A stretch of 64,000 bases of DNA, taken from the NCBI RefSeq assembly GCF_000447205.1, contig NZ_AUWY01000058.1, forward strand, positions 45,155 through 109,154, written 5' to 3'. Of the stretch, positions 46,063-54,582 are shown piece by piece. Position 1 is the first letter of the stretch; every line of letters begins with the position of its first letter. A program made the position numbers and the translations under genes. This stretch comes from Sphingobium ummariense RL-3. GTDB lineage: Bacteria > Pseudomonadota > Alphaproteobacteria > Sphingomonadales > Sphingomonadaceae. The notes beneath the pieces were generated by a model. The model saw only the letters and a list, made by a program, of their open reading frames with translations, made no database searches and had not been told where the DNA came from.

Positions 46063-46956
46063 TCACTCCAGCCCGAAATGGGCGCGATAGCGGGCGAAGC
46101 AGCGCGCGCCGCAGCGCAGCCGGATCAGCGCGCCCTCCGCCATGGCGGTGGCGCGCGCCGGGTCTTCGGCGACCAGCGGCTCGATCGCCTCGTCGTTCCA
46201 GTCGCGGCTGTGCTTGACGTCGAGCACGGCATGGAGGTCGAAATATCGTCGCTCGCCGTCGGTCAGGCCGATGCGGCGCAGCCCGGCCGCGGTGCAGGCC
46301 GATCGGCCCGGCGCGGTCAGCTCGATGACGCCCAGCGCGCCGACGCTGTGCCAGGCATAGGCGCGGGACGTCGCCATTGCCGTCATCGCATTGGCCAGCG
46401 CCAGGCTTTCCCAAACGGTCGATTCGATCGCCGTCTCCAGCGCCAGCACATCGACCAGCCGCGCCAGCATCGGCCCGTGCATGCCCTTCGCATTGCCGCG
46501 TCCCATCTCGTCCCAATAGTTGCGGGCGAGTTCCAGCTTGGCGCGGGCGGGCAGCTTCACCTGGGTATAGGCGACCAGATCGTCGAACCCGGCCTCGCCC
46601 GCGGCCTCCTGCCCCAGGAACCAGCGCAGCGCGTCACGATCCGCCTCTTCCGCCAGCCAGGGGAAGAGCGGATCGTTCTGCCCCGGCCCGCTTTCCTTCA
46701 ACCCCTCGAACCAGGCTATGAAGGCGGCGGGCTCGGTAGGCGCGGCGGCGGCTTCCTCCCGCACCTCGGCGCGCAGTTCCTCCACGAAACCATGCTCCAG
46801 CCGCAGTATGCGATGGTCCTGCTCGATGCGCGTGCCCCAGTCGTCCGTGGGAAAGCCGGGCGCCAGGCGCTGCCGGTTCCAGTGGCTCAGCTGCTGCTGG
46901 AAATCCTGATTGAGAAACTGGGACGGTCGTTCGATCGCCTGCGGGCGGCTCGCCAT
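46063..46956 (-). CDS. Haem-oxygenase-like diiron protein (iron-containing redox family)
   Basis: The 297-residue protein is all-helical and fits the iron-containing redox enzyme (haem-oxygenase-like diiron oxidase) family. Candidate ligands are E150 in ARNYWDEMGRG, H160, E212, and the H242-x3-D246-x2-H249 set in LHAVLDVKHS. Relatives such as UndA, CADD and SznF use a diiron site for oxidation or N-oxygenation; others have unknown roles. Start at 46956 is supported by a CGGAGTG ribosome site. A FNR-like box lies about 80 nt upstream, and the receiver gene follows 5 nt after the stop. The substrate is unknown, and the link to low oxygen is inferred. Confidence 0.8.
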   Translation of the reverse strand: MASRPQAIERPSQFLNQDFQQQLSHWNRQRLAPGFPTDDWGTRIEQDHRILRLEHGFVEELRAEVREEAAAAPTEPAAFIAWFEGLKESGPGQNDPLFPWLAEEADRDALRWFLGQEAAGEAGFDDLVAYTQVKLPARAKLELARNYWDEMGRGNAKGMHGPMLARLVDVLALETAIESTVWESLALANAMTAMATSRAYAWHSVGALGVIELTAPGRSACTAAGLRRIGLTDGERRYFDLHAVLDVKHSRDWNDEAIEPLVAEDPARATAMAEGALIRLRCGARCFARYRAHFGLE

Positions 46957-47028
46957 GACATCACTCCGGGGTAAAGGGGCTTCACCCTAGAAATGCCCGG
47001 GGGCTTCGAGACGTTCCGCGCAATCGCA

Positions 47029-47042
47029 CTGATCTCGATCAG
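47029..47042 (-). promoter_or_regulatory. FNR/FixK-like box before diiron gene
   Basis: CTGATCTCGATCAG has the TGAT-N4-ATCA core of an FNR/FixK box with changed outer bases. Its centre is about 79 nt before the start codon of the diiron gene; a class II site would place the transcript start near 46994. The same type of box at 4600 precedes a haemoglobin gene. Confidence 0.45.
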
Positions 47043-47069
47043 GTTACGATCCGCCAGTGATCCCCGCGC

Positions 47070-48446
47070 TCAGCTGAGCCGCCGTTCGATTCCCGCGGCA
47101 ATCGCCAGCAACCGGCGATCCTGCCCGTTGCGCGCGACCAGCATCAGCCCGCCGTCCGAGCAGGGCAGGGATATGGCGCACAGGTCGAAAAAGTTGGCGA
47201 TCGCCGTGTTGCGCAGCAAAAGCCGGTTCCGATCGACGAAGCGGTCGGGATCGGCCACCTCCGCGATGGTGGGCGCCGGGATGGGCACGGTCGGCAGGAT
47301 CAGCGCATCGACATCCGCCAGTTGGGCGTCCATCGCGGCGATCAGCTTCGCGCGGTCCGCCAGCATCTGCGCATGCTCCGCCTCCGACACGACGCTGCCC
47401 GTCTGCATCCGGGCGTGCACGATGGGATCGTAATCCGCGCCGTGTGCCGCCAGCATGGCCCTGTGCACCTGCCACGCCTCGACCGCGACCAGCGGCGCCT
47501 TCGCGTTGACGCGCGCCATGTCGTCGAATTGGGAGTAGGCCTGTTCGCCGATGATGGCGCCCGCCTGTTCCAGCACCGCGGCCTGCATCGTGAAAGACAT
47601 ATCGATATCGTCATCCAACCCGGTCATCGGCAGGCCCAGCGGGATCGTCAGTTTCAGGCCCTTGAGGTCGGCCGGCACCAGCGGGCGGAAGGCATCCCCC
47701 GCTAGCACCGCGTCGGCGCGGGCGATGCCGGCGACATCGCGGGCGATCGGCCCGACCGAGTCGAGCGTGGGCGATAGGGGGAAGGCCCCTTGCGTCGGCA
47801 CGCGTCGCTGGCTGGGCTTGAAGCCGGTCAGGCGGCACAGCGCCGCCGGGATGCGGGTCGATCCTCCCGTATCGGTGCCGATCCCGATGGCGCAGCATCC
47901 GTCCGCCACCGCGACCGCCGCGCCGGAACTGGAACCGCCCGGCACGCGGGTCCGGTCGACCGGATTGCCCGGCGTGCCGTAATGCGGATTGGCGCCGACG
48001 CCGGAAAAGGCGAACTCGCTCATATTGGTCTTGGCGACGATGACCGCGCCTGCCGCGCGCAGTCGCCGCACCGCTTCCGCATCGGCCCGGGCCGGCGGCG
48101 CGCCGGCCAGCACCTTCGATCCCGCACGGGTGGGTTCCCCCGCGACGTCGAACAGGTCCTTGATGCTGACGATTTCGCCGTCCAGCGGTCCCAGCGATTG
48201 GCCGGACCGCGCCCGCGCATCGGCCGCATCCGCCGCCGCGCGCGCCTGTTCGGCATAGACGGTCAGGCATGACCGCGCGCCCTCGCCGGCGGGGTCCGCG
48301 ATGCGGGCCAGCGCCTCTTCCAGCCGCTCGCGGGACGGGCGCTGCGGGTGCAGCGGCGCGGCACTGGTCATGGCACTCCTCCCCACGGCCATCGCGGCCG
48401 CCATCATTCCCGTCGCGGCCCGGCGCGAAACGCCCTTATCCGGCAT
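47070..48446 (-). CDS. Amidase-signature family hydrolase
   Basis: The 458-residue enzyme has the amidase-signature Ser-Ser-Lys triad: K96 in VSIKDLFD, the serine run in PGGSSSGAAVAV (172-174), and S195 in TDTGGSTRIPA. A twin-arginine-like N-terminus (SRRAATGMMAAAMAVG) suggests export, though this stretch overlaps the end of the upstream dipeptidase gene by 11 nt and a later start at residue 26 is possible. Substrates of this family include amides, allophanate and aryl amides; none is indicated. With the dipeptidase next to it, a role in peptide or amide breakdown is plausible. Confidence 0.88.
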   Translation of the reverse strand: MPDKGVSRRAATGMMAAAMAVGRSAMTSAAPLHPQRPSRERLEEALARIADPAGEGARSCLTVYAEQARAAADAADARARSGQSLGPLDGEIVSIKDLFDVAGEPTRAGSKVLAGAPPARADAEAVRRLRAAGAVIVAKTNMSEFAFSGVGANPHYGTPGNPVDRTRVPGGSSSGAAVAVADGCCAIGIGTDTGGSTRIPAALCRLTGFKPSQRRVPTQGAFPLSPTLDSVGPIARDVAGIARADAVLAGDAFRPLVPADLKGLKLTIPLGLPMTGLDDDIDMSFTMQAAVLEQAGAIIGEQAYSQFDDMARVNAKAPLVAVEAWQVHRAMLAAHGADYDPIVHARMQTGSVVSEAEHAQMLADRAKLIAAMDAQLADVDALILPTVPIPAPTIAEVADPDRFVDRNRLLLRNTAIANFFDLCAISLPCSDGGLMLVARNGQDRRLLAIAAGIERRLS

Positions 48447-49650
48447 GGGCCACCTTTTCCGCCGCCTCCATCACCCTCAGCACATTGCCGCCGGCCAGCT
48501 TGGCGATGTCGGCGTCGCTCCAGCCCCGCCGCATCAGCTCGGCGAGCAGCGCCGGATAGGTATCGACGCCCGACAGCCCCTGCGGCAACGCGCCCACCCC
48601 GTCGAAATCGCTGCCGATCCCCACATGGTCGACCCCGGCGATCTTCGCGATATGCTCGACATGGTCGGCGACCTGGCCGATCGTGACGACCGGCTCGGGA
48701 TGCGCCTTCTCCCACGCCGCCAGCGCCGCCCTGGCCCCTTCGGGATCGCCGATGTGCAGCCCGCCAAAGGGCGGCGCGTTGTTGCGCGTGATCTCCGCGC
48801 TGCGGTCCGCGCCCCACACGCGCCGCGCCTCCGACACATATTGCGCGGCGAAGTTCACCATGACGACGCCGCCATTCTCCGCCACCTTGCGCAGCACCGC
48901 GTCGGACACGTTGCGCGGCGTGTCGCACAGCGCGCGGGCGTTGGAGTGGGAGAAGATCACCGGCGCCCGGCTCTGCGCCAGCGCGTCCAGCATCATCTTC
49001 TCGCTGACATGCGACAGGTCCACCAGCATCCCCAGCCGGTTGAGTTCCCGCACCACATCCTTGCCGAAGGGCGTCAGCCCGCCATGCTGCGGGTCGTCGG
49101 TCGCGCTGTCGGCCCAGGCGATGGTCTTGGAATGGGTCAGCGTCAGATAGGATGCGCCCAGGTCGTGATAGGCGCGCAGCACCGCCAGGCTGCCGTCGAT
49201 CTGCCCGCCGCCTTCGACCCCGATCATCGACGCGATCCGCCCCGCCTTGTGCGCCGCGCGCACCTGCGCCGCCGTGGACACCAGCTGGAAGTCGCGCGGA
49301 TAGCGCTCCGCCAGGCTGTGGACCAGCGCGATCTGTTCCAGCGTGTCCTTGACCTGCTGCAGCTCGGGCAGGTCCGCCGATACCCACACCGACCAGAACT
49401 GCCCGCCGATATGCCCGGCACGCAGCCGCGCGATGTCGGTATGATAGGTCTGCGGGTCCAGATGCGTCAGGTCCATCGACCAGCGCGCCTCCTTCGCCTT
49501 CTCCGCCAGCGCCTCGGGCCAGTCATTATGCCCGTCGATCAGCGGCGTCGCCTTCAGCACCCGGTCGATCCGGGCGGCATAGGGATCGGCGGCATAAGCG
49601 GGCAGGGCGAGGGCGAGCAGCGGCAGCGCCGCGAGGCGAAGGAGGATCAT
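48436..49650 (-). CDS. Membrane dipeptidase (peptidase M19)
   Basis: The 404-residue enzyme has a signal peptide (about residues 1-20, ending ALPAYA) and the renal dipeptidase TIM barrel. Zinc-site residues are visible: DGHNDWP, the bridging glutamate in GVEGGGQI, histidines in LTLTHS, VDLSHVSEK and IFSHSNAR, and the aspartate in GIGSDFDG. It hydrolyses dipeptides, and some members hydrolyse beta-lactams or L,D-dipeptides, in the periplasm. It is the first gene of a pair with the amidase, which starts 11 nt before this stop. The promoter is probably in the gap to pckA. Confidence 0.92.
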   Translation of the reverse strand: MILLRLAALPLLALALPAYAADPYAARIDRVLKATPLIDGHNDWPEALAEKAKEARWSMDLTHLDPQTYHTDIARLRAGHIGGQFWSVWVSADLPELQQVKDTLEQIALVHSLAERYPRDFQLVSTAAQVRAAHKAGRIASMIGVEGGGQIDGSLAVLRAYHDLGASYLTLTHSKTIAWADSATDDPQHGGLTPFGKDVVRELNRLGMLVDLSHVSEKMMLDALAQSRAPVIFSHSNARALCDTPRNVSDAVLRKVAENGGVVMVNFAAQYVSEARRVWGADRSAEITRNNAPPFGGLHIGDPEGARAALAAWEKAHPEPVVTIGQVADHVEHIAKIAGVDHVGIGSDFDGVGALPQGLSGVDTYPALLAELMRRGWSDADIAKLAGGNVLRVMEAAEKVAHAG

Positions 49651-49804
49651 GGCGGCAGCCTAGTGGGCGCGCAGGAAGAAAGGAAGCGGCCGGGTGCCGA
49701 CCGGTCGCCCCGCCACCCGGACCGGGCTTCCCGCGCGCCCATGCGTCCATGCCTCGGTGGGCCGAACGTGCCGAATTTCGGGACAAGTGCCGGATCGCGG
49801 GGAT

Positions 49805-49833
49805 TTGACGGGCTCAGTGCAAAGCCTTATGCC
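49805..49833 (+). promoter_or_regulatory. Putative pckA promoter
   Basis: TTGACG at 49805-49810 and TATGCC at 49828-49833, with 17 nt between, give the best sigma-70-like promoter in the 259-nt divergent gap between the dipeptidase and pckA genes. The leader would be about 70 nt. Confidence 0.4.
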
Positions 49834-49909
49834 CCCATTGTCTGCAGAAGATGACGCCGCACGCCGATGCGGCGCGTCGGGGGGCGGACCGGTCGCGAGA
49901 CGAAGCCGT

Positions 49910-51541
49910 ATGAGCGATCAGGACATCATTATCGGGAGTAAAGGCGTGCAGGCCAAATCCTCTATTACCCTGGACCAGCAGGGTATCTCCACTAACGCGA
50001 CCCAGTTCTGGAATCTCGGCACCGCGCCGCTTGTCGAAGCCGCCGTGCGCAATGGCGAGGGTATCCTGTCGAAGGATGGTCCGCTGGTCGTCAAGACCGG
50101 CAAGCACACCGGCCGCAGCGCCAAGGACAAGTTCATCGTCCGCGACGCCGAAACCGAAAGCACCGTATGGTGGGGCAACACCAACGTCCCGATGACGCCC
50201 GAGCATTTCGCCGCGCTCAAGGAAGATTTCTTCAAGGCGCTGGGAGAGAAGGACCGGCTCTACGTCGCCGACCTGTTCGGCGGGTCGCAGCCCGAACATC
50301 GCGTCAATGTGCGCGTCATCAACGAATTCGCCTGGCACAATCTGTTCATCCGCACCCTGCTGGTCCGCCCGAACGCCGATGAACTGGCTGGCTTCGCCCC
50401 CGAATATACGATCATCGACCTGCCCAGCTTCCGTGCGGACCCCGCGCGCCACGGCAGCCGCACGGAAACGGTGATCGCGGTCAACTTCACCGAGAAGCTG
50501 ATCCTGATCGGCGGCACGGCCTATGCGGGCGAGATGAAGAAGTCGGTGTTCGGCATCCTCAACTACCTCCTCCCCGTGAAGGGCGTCATGCCGATGCACT
50601 GCTCGGCGAATATCGGCCCGGACGGCGACACCGCCGTCTTCTTCGGCCTGTCGGGCACGGGCAAGACCACGCTGTCGGCCGACGCCAGCCGCACGCTGAT
50701 CGGCGACGACGAACATGGCTGGTCGGACACGGCAGTCTTCAATTTCGAGGGCGGCTGCTACGCCAAGATGATCAACCTGTCGGCCGAGGCCGAACCGGAG
50801 ATCTTCGCTACCACCAAGCGCTTCGGCACGGTGCTGGAAAATGTCGTGATCGACGAGGATACGCGCACGATCGACCTCGACGACAACAGCCTGGCCGAAA
50901 ACAGCCGCGGTTCCTATCCGATCGACTTCATCCCCAATGCGTCGAAGGACAATCTGGGTCCGGTGCCGAAGAACATCATCTTCCTCACCGCGGATGCCTA
51001 TGGCGTGCTGCCGCCGATCGCGCGGCTGACGCCCGACCAGGCGATGTATCACTTCCTGTCCGGCTACACTGCGCGCGTCGCCGGCACGGAAATCGGCGTC
51101 ACCGAACCGACCGCCACCTTCTCGACCTGCTTCGGCGCGCCCTTCATGCCGCGCCACCCGTCGGTCTATGGCAATCTGCTGAAGGAGCGGATCAACAAGG
51201 GCGGCGTCACCTGCTGGCTGGTCAACACCGGCTGGACCGGCGGCAAGTACGGCATCGGCAAGCGCATGCCGATCAAGGTCACCCGCGCGCTGCTCAACGC
51301 CGCGCTCGACGGCAGCCTCAACAGCGCCGAATTCCGCACCGATCCGAATTTCGGGTTCGAAGTGCCGGTCGCCGTGCCGGGCGTGGAGAGCACCATCCTC
51401 GATCCGCGCGAGACCTGGGCCGACAAGGAAGCCTATGACGAGACCGCTGCCAAGCTGGTCAAGCAGTTCGTCGACAACTTCGCCCAGTTCGAGGACCATG
51501 TCGACGAATCCGTTCGCGGCGCCGCGCTGACCGCGGCCTGA
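49910..51541 (+). CDS. pckA: Phosphoenolpyruvate carboxykinase (ATP)
   Basis: The 543-residue enzyme converts oxaloacetate and ATP to phosphoenolpyruvate in gluconeogenesis. The kinase-1a P-loop is GLSGTGKTT (about residues 246-254), followed by the metal-binding LIGDDEHGW, the substrate arginine region RSAKDKFIV, and HCSANIG. It is the ATP-using type by length and motifs. The start at 49910 is used because the conserved region begins soon after; earlier residues in frame are not conserved. A clear intrinsic terminator follows. This is a main entry to sugar synthesis when growing on acids or amino acids. Confidence 0.96.
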   Translation: MSDQDIIIGSKGVQAKSSITLDQQGISTNATQFWNLGTAPLVEAAVRNGEGILSKDGPLVVKTGKHTGRSAKDKFIVRDAETESTVWWGNTNVPMTPEHFAALKEDFFKALGEKDRLYVADLFGGSQPEHRVNVRVINEFAWHNLFIRTLLVRPNADELAGFAPEYTIIDLPSFRADPARHGSRTETVIAVNFTEKLILIGGTAYAGEMKKSVFGILNYLLPVKGVMPMHCSANIGPDGDTAVFFGLSGTGKTTLSADASRTLIGDDEHGWSDTAVFNFEGGCYAKMINLSAEAEPEIFATTKRFGTVLENVVIDEDTRTIDLDDNSLAENSRGSYPIDFIPNASKDNLGPVPKNIIFLTADAYGVLPPIARLTPDQAMYHFLSGYTARVAGTEIGVTEPTATFSTCFGAPFMPRHPSVYGNLLKERINKGGVTCWLVNTGWTGGKYGIGKRMPIKVTRALLNAALDGSLNSAEFRTDPNFGFEVPVAVPGVESTILDPRETWADKEAYDETAAKLVKQFVDNFAQFEDHVDESVRGAALTAA

Positions 51542-51581
51542 TCCGACGCCTTCCCTCGCCGGGGAAGGATCGCCATTCGCA

Positions 51582-51619
51582 AGGGGCGCCGGGGAATACT
51601 CCCGGCGCCCTTCGCTTTT
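51582..51619 (+). terminator. Intrinsic terminator after pckA
   Basis: GGGCGCCGGG (51584-51593) pairs with CCCGGCGCCC (51601-51610) around a 7-nt loop, with two more weak pairs outside, and is followed by TTCGCTTTT. It lies 41 nt after the pckA stop and 41 nt before the aat start. Confidence 0.75.
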
Positions 51620-51659
51620 GCTTTGCCCGGCCGCCCGCACTGGCTACACCGGACGCGGA

Positions 51660-52406
51660 ATGATGATCGACCCGCTCGTGCTGCTGCAGGCCTATTCCAT
51701 CGGCGTCTTCCCGATGTCCGACGACCGCGAGGCGGAGGATGTCTACTGGGTCGAGCCCAAGCGCCGCGCCATCCTGCCGCTTGACGGCTTCCACCTCTCC
51801 CGCTCGCTCGCGAAGACGCTGCGCCGGGAATGCTTCCGCGTCACCGCGGACCGCGACTTCGCCGGCATCGTGGCGCTCTGCGCCGAGGCGGCGGAGGACC
51901 GGCCGTCCACCTGGATCAACGGCGCGATCGAGCAGGCTTATGGTCATCTGCATGCGCTAGGCTTCGCCCATTCGGTCGAGGTCTGGGAAGGGGAAGAGCT
52001 TGTCGGCGGGCTCTACGGTGTCGCGCTGGGCCGCGCCTTCTTCGGCGAAAGCATGGTGTCGCGCCGCACCGACGCGTCGAAGGTCGCGCTCGCCTGGCTG
52101 GTCGCGCGGCTGCGCTTCGCCGGCTTCACCCTGCTGGACTGCCAGTTCATGACCGACCATCTCCGCTCATTGGGCGCGGTGGAGATCGGCCAGCGCGACT
52201 ATCTTCAGTTGCTGGGCGCGGCGGTCGAGGGCGTGGCGCTGGGCGCGGGCGCCGATCCGCTGTCGGCGGGGGCGGGTGCAGCGGCCTCGCTGGCGTTCGC
52301 GCCGCTGGCGGGGGAGGCGGTCGCGCCGTCCTTGCCGCCCAGCTTCACCGTGCCGGGGCCGGTCTCGGGCCATTCCATCGCGCAGCTCTTGACCCAGACG
52401 TCGTAG
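51660..52406 (+). CDS. aat: Leucyl/phenylalanyl-tRNA--protein transferase
   Basis: The 248-residue enzyme adds Leu or Phe to proteins with N-terminal Arg or Lys, marking them for the N-degron pathway. Its conserved parts are LLQAYSIGVFPM at the start, WVEPKRRAILPLDGFHLSRSLAK, WINGAIEQAYGHLHALGFAHSVE, GGLYGVALGRAFFGESM and LLDCQFMTDHL. Start at 51660 or the adjacent ATG at 51663 are equivalent. The last 67 residues are a low-complexity Ala/Gly linker ending in IAQLLTQTS; this tail is encoded opposite the DUF2155 gene for 202 nt. Length is about ten residues above the usual size. Confidence 0.93.
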   Translation: MMIDPLVLLQAYSIGVFPMSDDREAEDVYWVEPKRRAILPLDGFHLSRSLAKTLRRECFRVTADRDFAGIVALCAEAAEDRPSTWINGAIEQAYGHLHALGFAHSVEVWEGEELVGGLYGVALGRAFFGESMVSRRTDASKVALAWLVARLRFAGFTLLDCQFMTDHLRSLGAVEIGQRDYLQLLGAAVEGVALGAGADPLSAGAGAAASLAFAPLAGEAVAPSLPPSFTVPGPVSGHSIAQLLTQTS

Positions 52407-52858
52407 ATCGGGTGCTGGACGACATTGCGGTCGGGCCGCTCGCGGAACAGCCAGCCGGAAAAGTTGCGCCGCCACTTGCCGTCCGCCGTGCTGCGCACGT
52501 CCAGCTGCACGAAGGCGCCGGTTTCCTGCACATTCTCCCAGGGCGCGCTGGTCTCGCAGGCCTGCAGCCGCACGATCGCGTCGCCCGCGCGCAGCGCCTC
52601 GCCCGGCTTCATCTTCAGGTCCATGGTGATGCCGTTGCGCTTGTTCAGCAGGCCGATCACCGCGACTCGCTCGGCCATCGGCGTGCCGGCCAGCGCGGCG
52701 TCCTGCGCGGTGCGCACGGGACTGCCCTGGATGCGGACGGGGCCGGTCTGGTTGGCCGCGGGAACATCGTCGCCGCCGCAGGCGGCCAGCATCGACGCGC
52801 AGCCCAGCGCTGCGAACGACAGGATCGGCAGGACGCCCCCCGCCGGGCGCCGGATCAT
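52205..52858 (-). CDS. DUF2155 lipoprotein
   Basis: The 217-residue protein has a lipoprotein-like signal (MLAACG) and the DUF2155 domain: VAVIGLLNKRNGITMDLKMKPGEALRAGDAIVRLQACE and the terminal block HPIYDVWVKSCAMEWPE. DUF2155 proteins are conserved in alphaproteobacteria, probably periplasmic; some are called essential envelope proteins. It overlaps the NDUFA12 gene by 4 nt upstream, the usual order. Its final 67 or so residues, low in complexity (Ala/Pro/Ser), are antisense to the end of aat over 202 nt, as is the conserved WVKSCAMEWPE block. Both genes look real in this stretch. Confidence 0.9.
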   Translation of the reverse strand: MIRRPAGGVLPILSFAALGCASMLAACGGDDVPAANQTGPVRIQGSPVRTAQDAALAGTPMAERVAVIGLLNKRNGITMDLKMKPGEALRAGDAIVRLQACETSAPWENVQETGAFVQLDVRSTADGKWRRNFSGWLFRERPDRNVVQHPIYDVWVKSCAMEWPETGPGTVKLGGKDGATASPASGANASEAAAPAPADSGSAPAPSATPSTAAPSN

Positions 52859-53253
52859 GATGCGTCGGGGCTCCACGCCTCGTAATCGCCGGTCGCCCGC
52901 TGGCGATGCCCGCCCTTTTCCAGCGCGCCCGACGGGCGATAGGCGTGCGGCGTGCCGGTGGCGTTGGGGGTGAAGTCCTTTTCCCAGATGCGCGGCGGCG
53001 GCAGGAAGCTTTCGGGCGTCCCCTCGATCGAATGGTGCAGCCAGCCATGCCATTCTGCCGGCACGCGGCTGGCGTCGTTGGCGCCGTTATAGATGACCCA
53101 GCGGCGGGTGCGGCCCATCACGTCGGCGCCGCCTTCATAATAGACATTGCCCTGATGGTCCTCGCCGACCTTCGTGCCCTTGCGGCTGGTGTAGAGCGAG
53201 GTGCCGATGGTCGCGCCATCCCACCAGGTGAAGATCTTGCCGAGGAGTCCCAT
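52855..53253 (-). CDS. NADH:ubiquinone oxidoreductase subunit NDUFA12-like
   Basis: The 132-residue protein is the alphaproteobacterial homologue of the mitochondrial complex I accessory subunit NDUFA12: MGLLGKIFTWWDGATIGTSL, GNVYYEGG, RRWVIYNGANDASRVPAEWHGWLHH and the C-terminal HAYRPSGALEKGGHR are all characteristic. It sits on the matrix-facing side of complex I and is thought to support assembly. The main nuo operon is not in the window. The gene overlaps DUF2155 by 4 nt. Confidence 0.95.
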   Translation of the reverse strand: MGLLGKIFTWWDGATIGTSLYTSRKGTKVGEDHQGNVYYEGGADVMGRTRRWVIYNGANDASRVPAEWHGWLHHSIEGTPESFLPPPRIWEKDFTPNATGTPHAYRPSGALEKGGHRQRATGDYEAWSPDAS

Positions 53254-53297
53254 GGCCGACGCGTTTAGCCCGGTGTGCAGGGCATTGGCAAGTGCGC

Positions 53298-53837
53298 TCA
53301 GCGTTCGCCCGCGGGGCAGAAATTCAGATCGGTCGAAGCGCTGCCGGGCACCGCGCAGGCGCCCCAGGACACGACGTCCTCCTCCGCGATCCCCAGCTCC
53401 GCCGCGCGCCCGCCGCGCAGCTCCAGCACGGCGGCGACGGGGATGCCCGCCGACACGGGCTCGCGCGAATAGGGCGTGGCGTTCGCCTTGATGAAGGCGA
53501 TCGTCCCGTCGGTGCGGATGAACAGGATGTCGAGCGGGATCACCGTGTTCTTCATCCAGAAGCTGGCGGTGCGCGGCGGGCTCATCGGGAACAGCATCCC
53601 CCCGTCCGCATCCAGCGCGGTGCGGAACATCAGGCCCTGCTCCTGCTCCTGCGGCGTGCGCGCGACCTCGACGGTGAAGCGATGCTCGCCCTTGGCCGTC
53701 CGGATCGCCAGCGGAAGGGTAGCGAGCGGCGCCGTCTGGCCCGCAGCGGCGCTGTTATCGGCCGGCTCGCTCCCGGTCGGCTTCGTCGGCGTGCAGGCAG
53801 CAAGGAACAGGAGAAGGAGCGGCAGGGCGGGCTTCAT
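53298..53837 (-). CDS. DUF192 lipoprotein
   Basis: The 179-residue protein has a lipoprotein signal ending LFLAACT and one DUF192 domain: FTVEVARTPQEQEQGLMFR, MSPPRTASFWMKNTVIPLDILFI and AVLELRGGRAAELGI. The family is widespread and its role is not established. The start at 53837 fits the signal sequence; a longer frame to 54023 would run into the recX gene. It lies on the minus strand after recX, in the same direction as NDUFA12 with a 44-nt gap. Confidence 0.9.
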   Translation of the reverse strand: MKPALPLLLLFLAACTPTKPTGSEPADNSAAAGQTAPLATLPLAIRTAKGEHRFTVEVARTPQEQEQGLMFRTALDADGGMLFPMSPPRTASFWMKNTVIPLDILFIRTDGTIAFIKANATPYSREPVSAGIPVAAVLELRGGRAAELGIAEEDVVSWGACAVPGSASTDLNFCPAGER

Positions 53838-53889
53838 GGCCGTGGGCCTAGCCCATCGCATGCCGGACGTATAGCGGCGAGGGCACAGG

Positions 53890-54414
53890 TCACATGTCCC
53901 GTTCCGGCACCTCGCCCGGCCGGGCGTCGACCCAGCGCCTCGCCACCCCCATCCCGTGCCCCGCCCGCAGGAAGGCGGCGATCCACTTCTCCCGCTGCTT
54001 GGGGTCGGGGGCCTGCGCGGCATAGGGGCCGATCCGCTTGCGCCGGGCGAAGCGGTCCGCCGCGTCCCATGCCTCCGCCTCGCTCTGCGCCTTCGCCTGC
54101 GCGCCTTCCTCTTCGCCTATGCCCGCCGCGCGCAGCGTCTCCGCTACCCGCCGCGCGCCATAGCCCCGGCGCGACAGCGACGACGCCTTCATCGCCGCAT
54201 AGGCCCGGTCGTCGACATAGCCGAGCTCCGCCAGTCGCTCGACCAGCGCCTCGGGTGCGGCGGCCGCCTCGCCCTCCCATCCCCGTTCGCGGATCTTGCG
54301 GTGCAGATAGTCGAGCAGCTTGCCCCGGCTCGTCGCGAAGCGGCCGACATGGCGCAGCGCCATCTCGCGCAGCGTCTCTTCCGTCAGGGGTGGGCGGGGG
54401 CGCTTGCCGGTCAT
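53890..54414 (-). CDS. recX: RecX-family regulator
   Basis: The 174-residue protein has the RecX three-helix repeats: LREMALRHVGRFATSRGKLLDYLHRKI, LVERLAELGYVDDRAYAAMKASSLSRRGYGARRVAETLRAAGI and AAFLRAGHGMGVARRWVDA. RecX caps or slows RecA filaments during recombination and SOS repair. No recA is next to it here, which is usual in sphingomonads. The start at 54414 follows the first conserved helix by the expected distance. Confidence 0.9.
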   Translation of the reverse strand: MTGKRPRPPLTEETLREMALRHVGRFATSRGKLLDYLHRKIRERGWEGEAAAAPEALVERLAELGYVDDRAYAAMKASSLSRRGYGARRVAETLRAAGIGEEEGAQAKAQSEAEAWDAADRFARRKRIGPYAAQAPDPKQREKWIAAFLRAGHGMGVARRWVDARPGEVPERDM

Positions 54415-54582
54415 CGCGACACCATGCGACAGGCGCCATTTTTATGCCACAGTCGGGCCGGAATTTTACCGCGCCTTGTGGGGTAGAAGCACAGGCTGGA
54501 ACGCAACTATCCGGTGCAAGACCGCGCGAATGATGGTAGCGGCTGGCTGAATATGACAATTATGACATTGGGTGACACCAAT

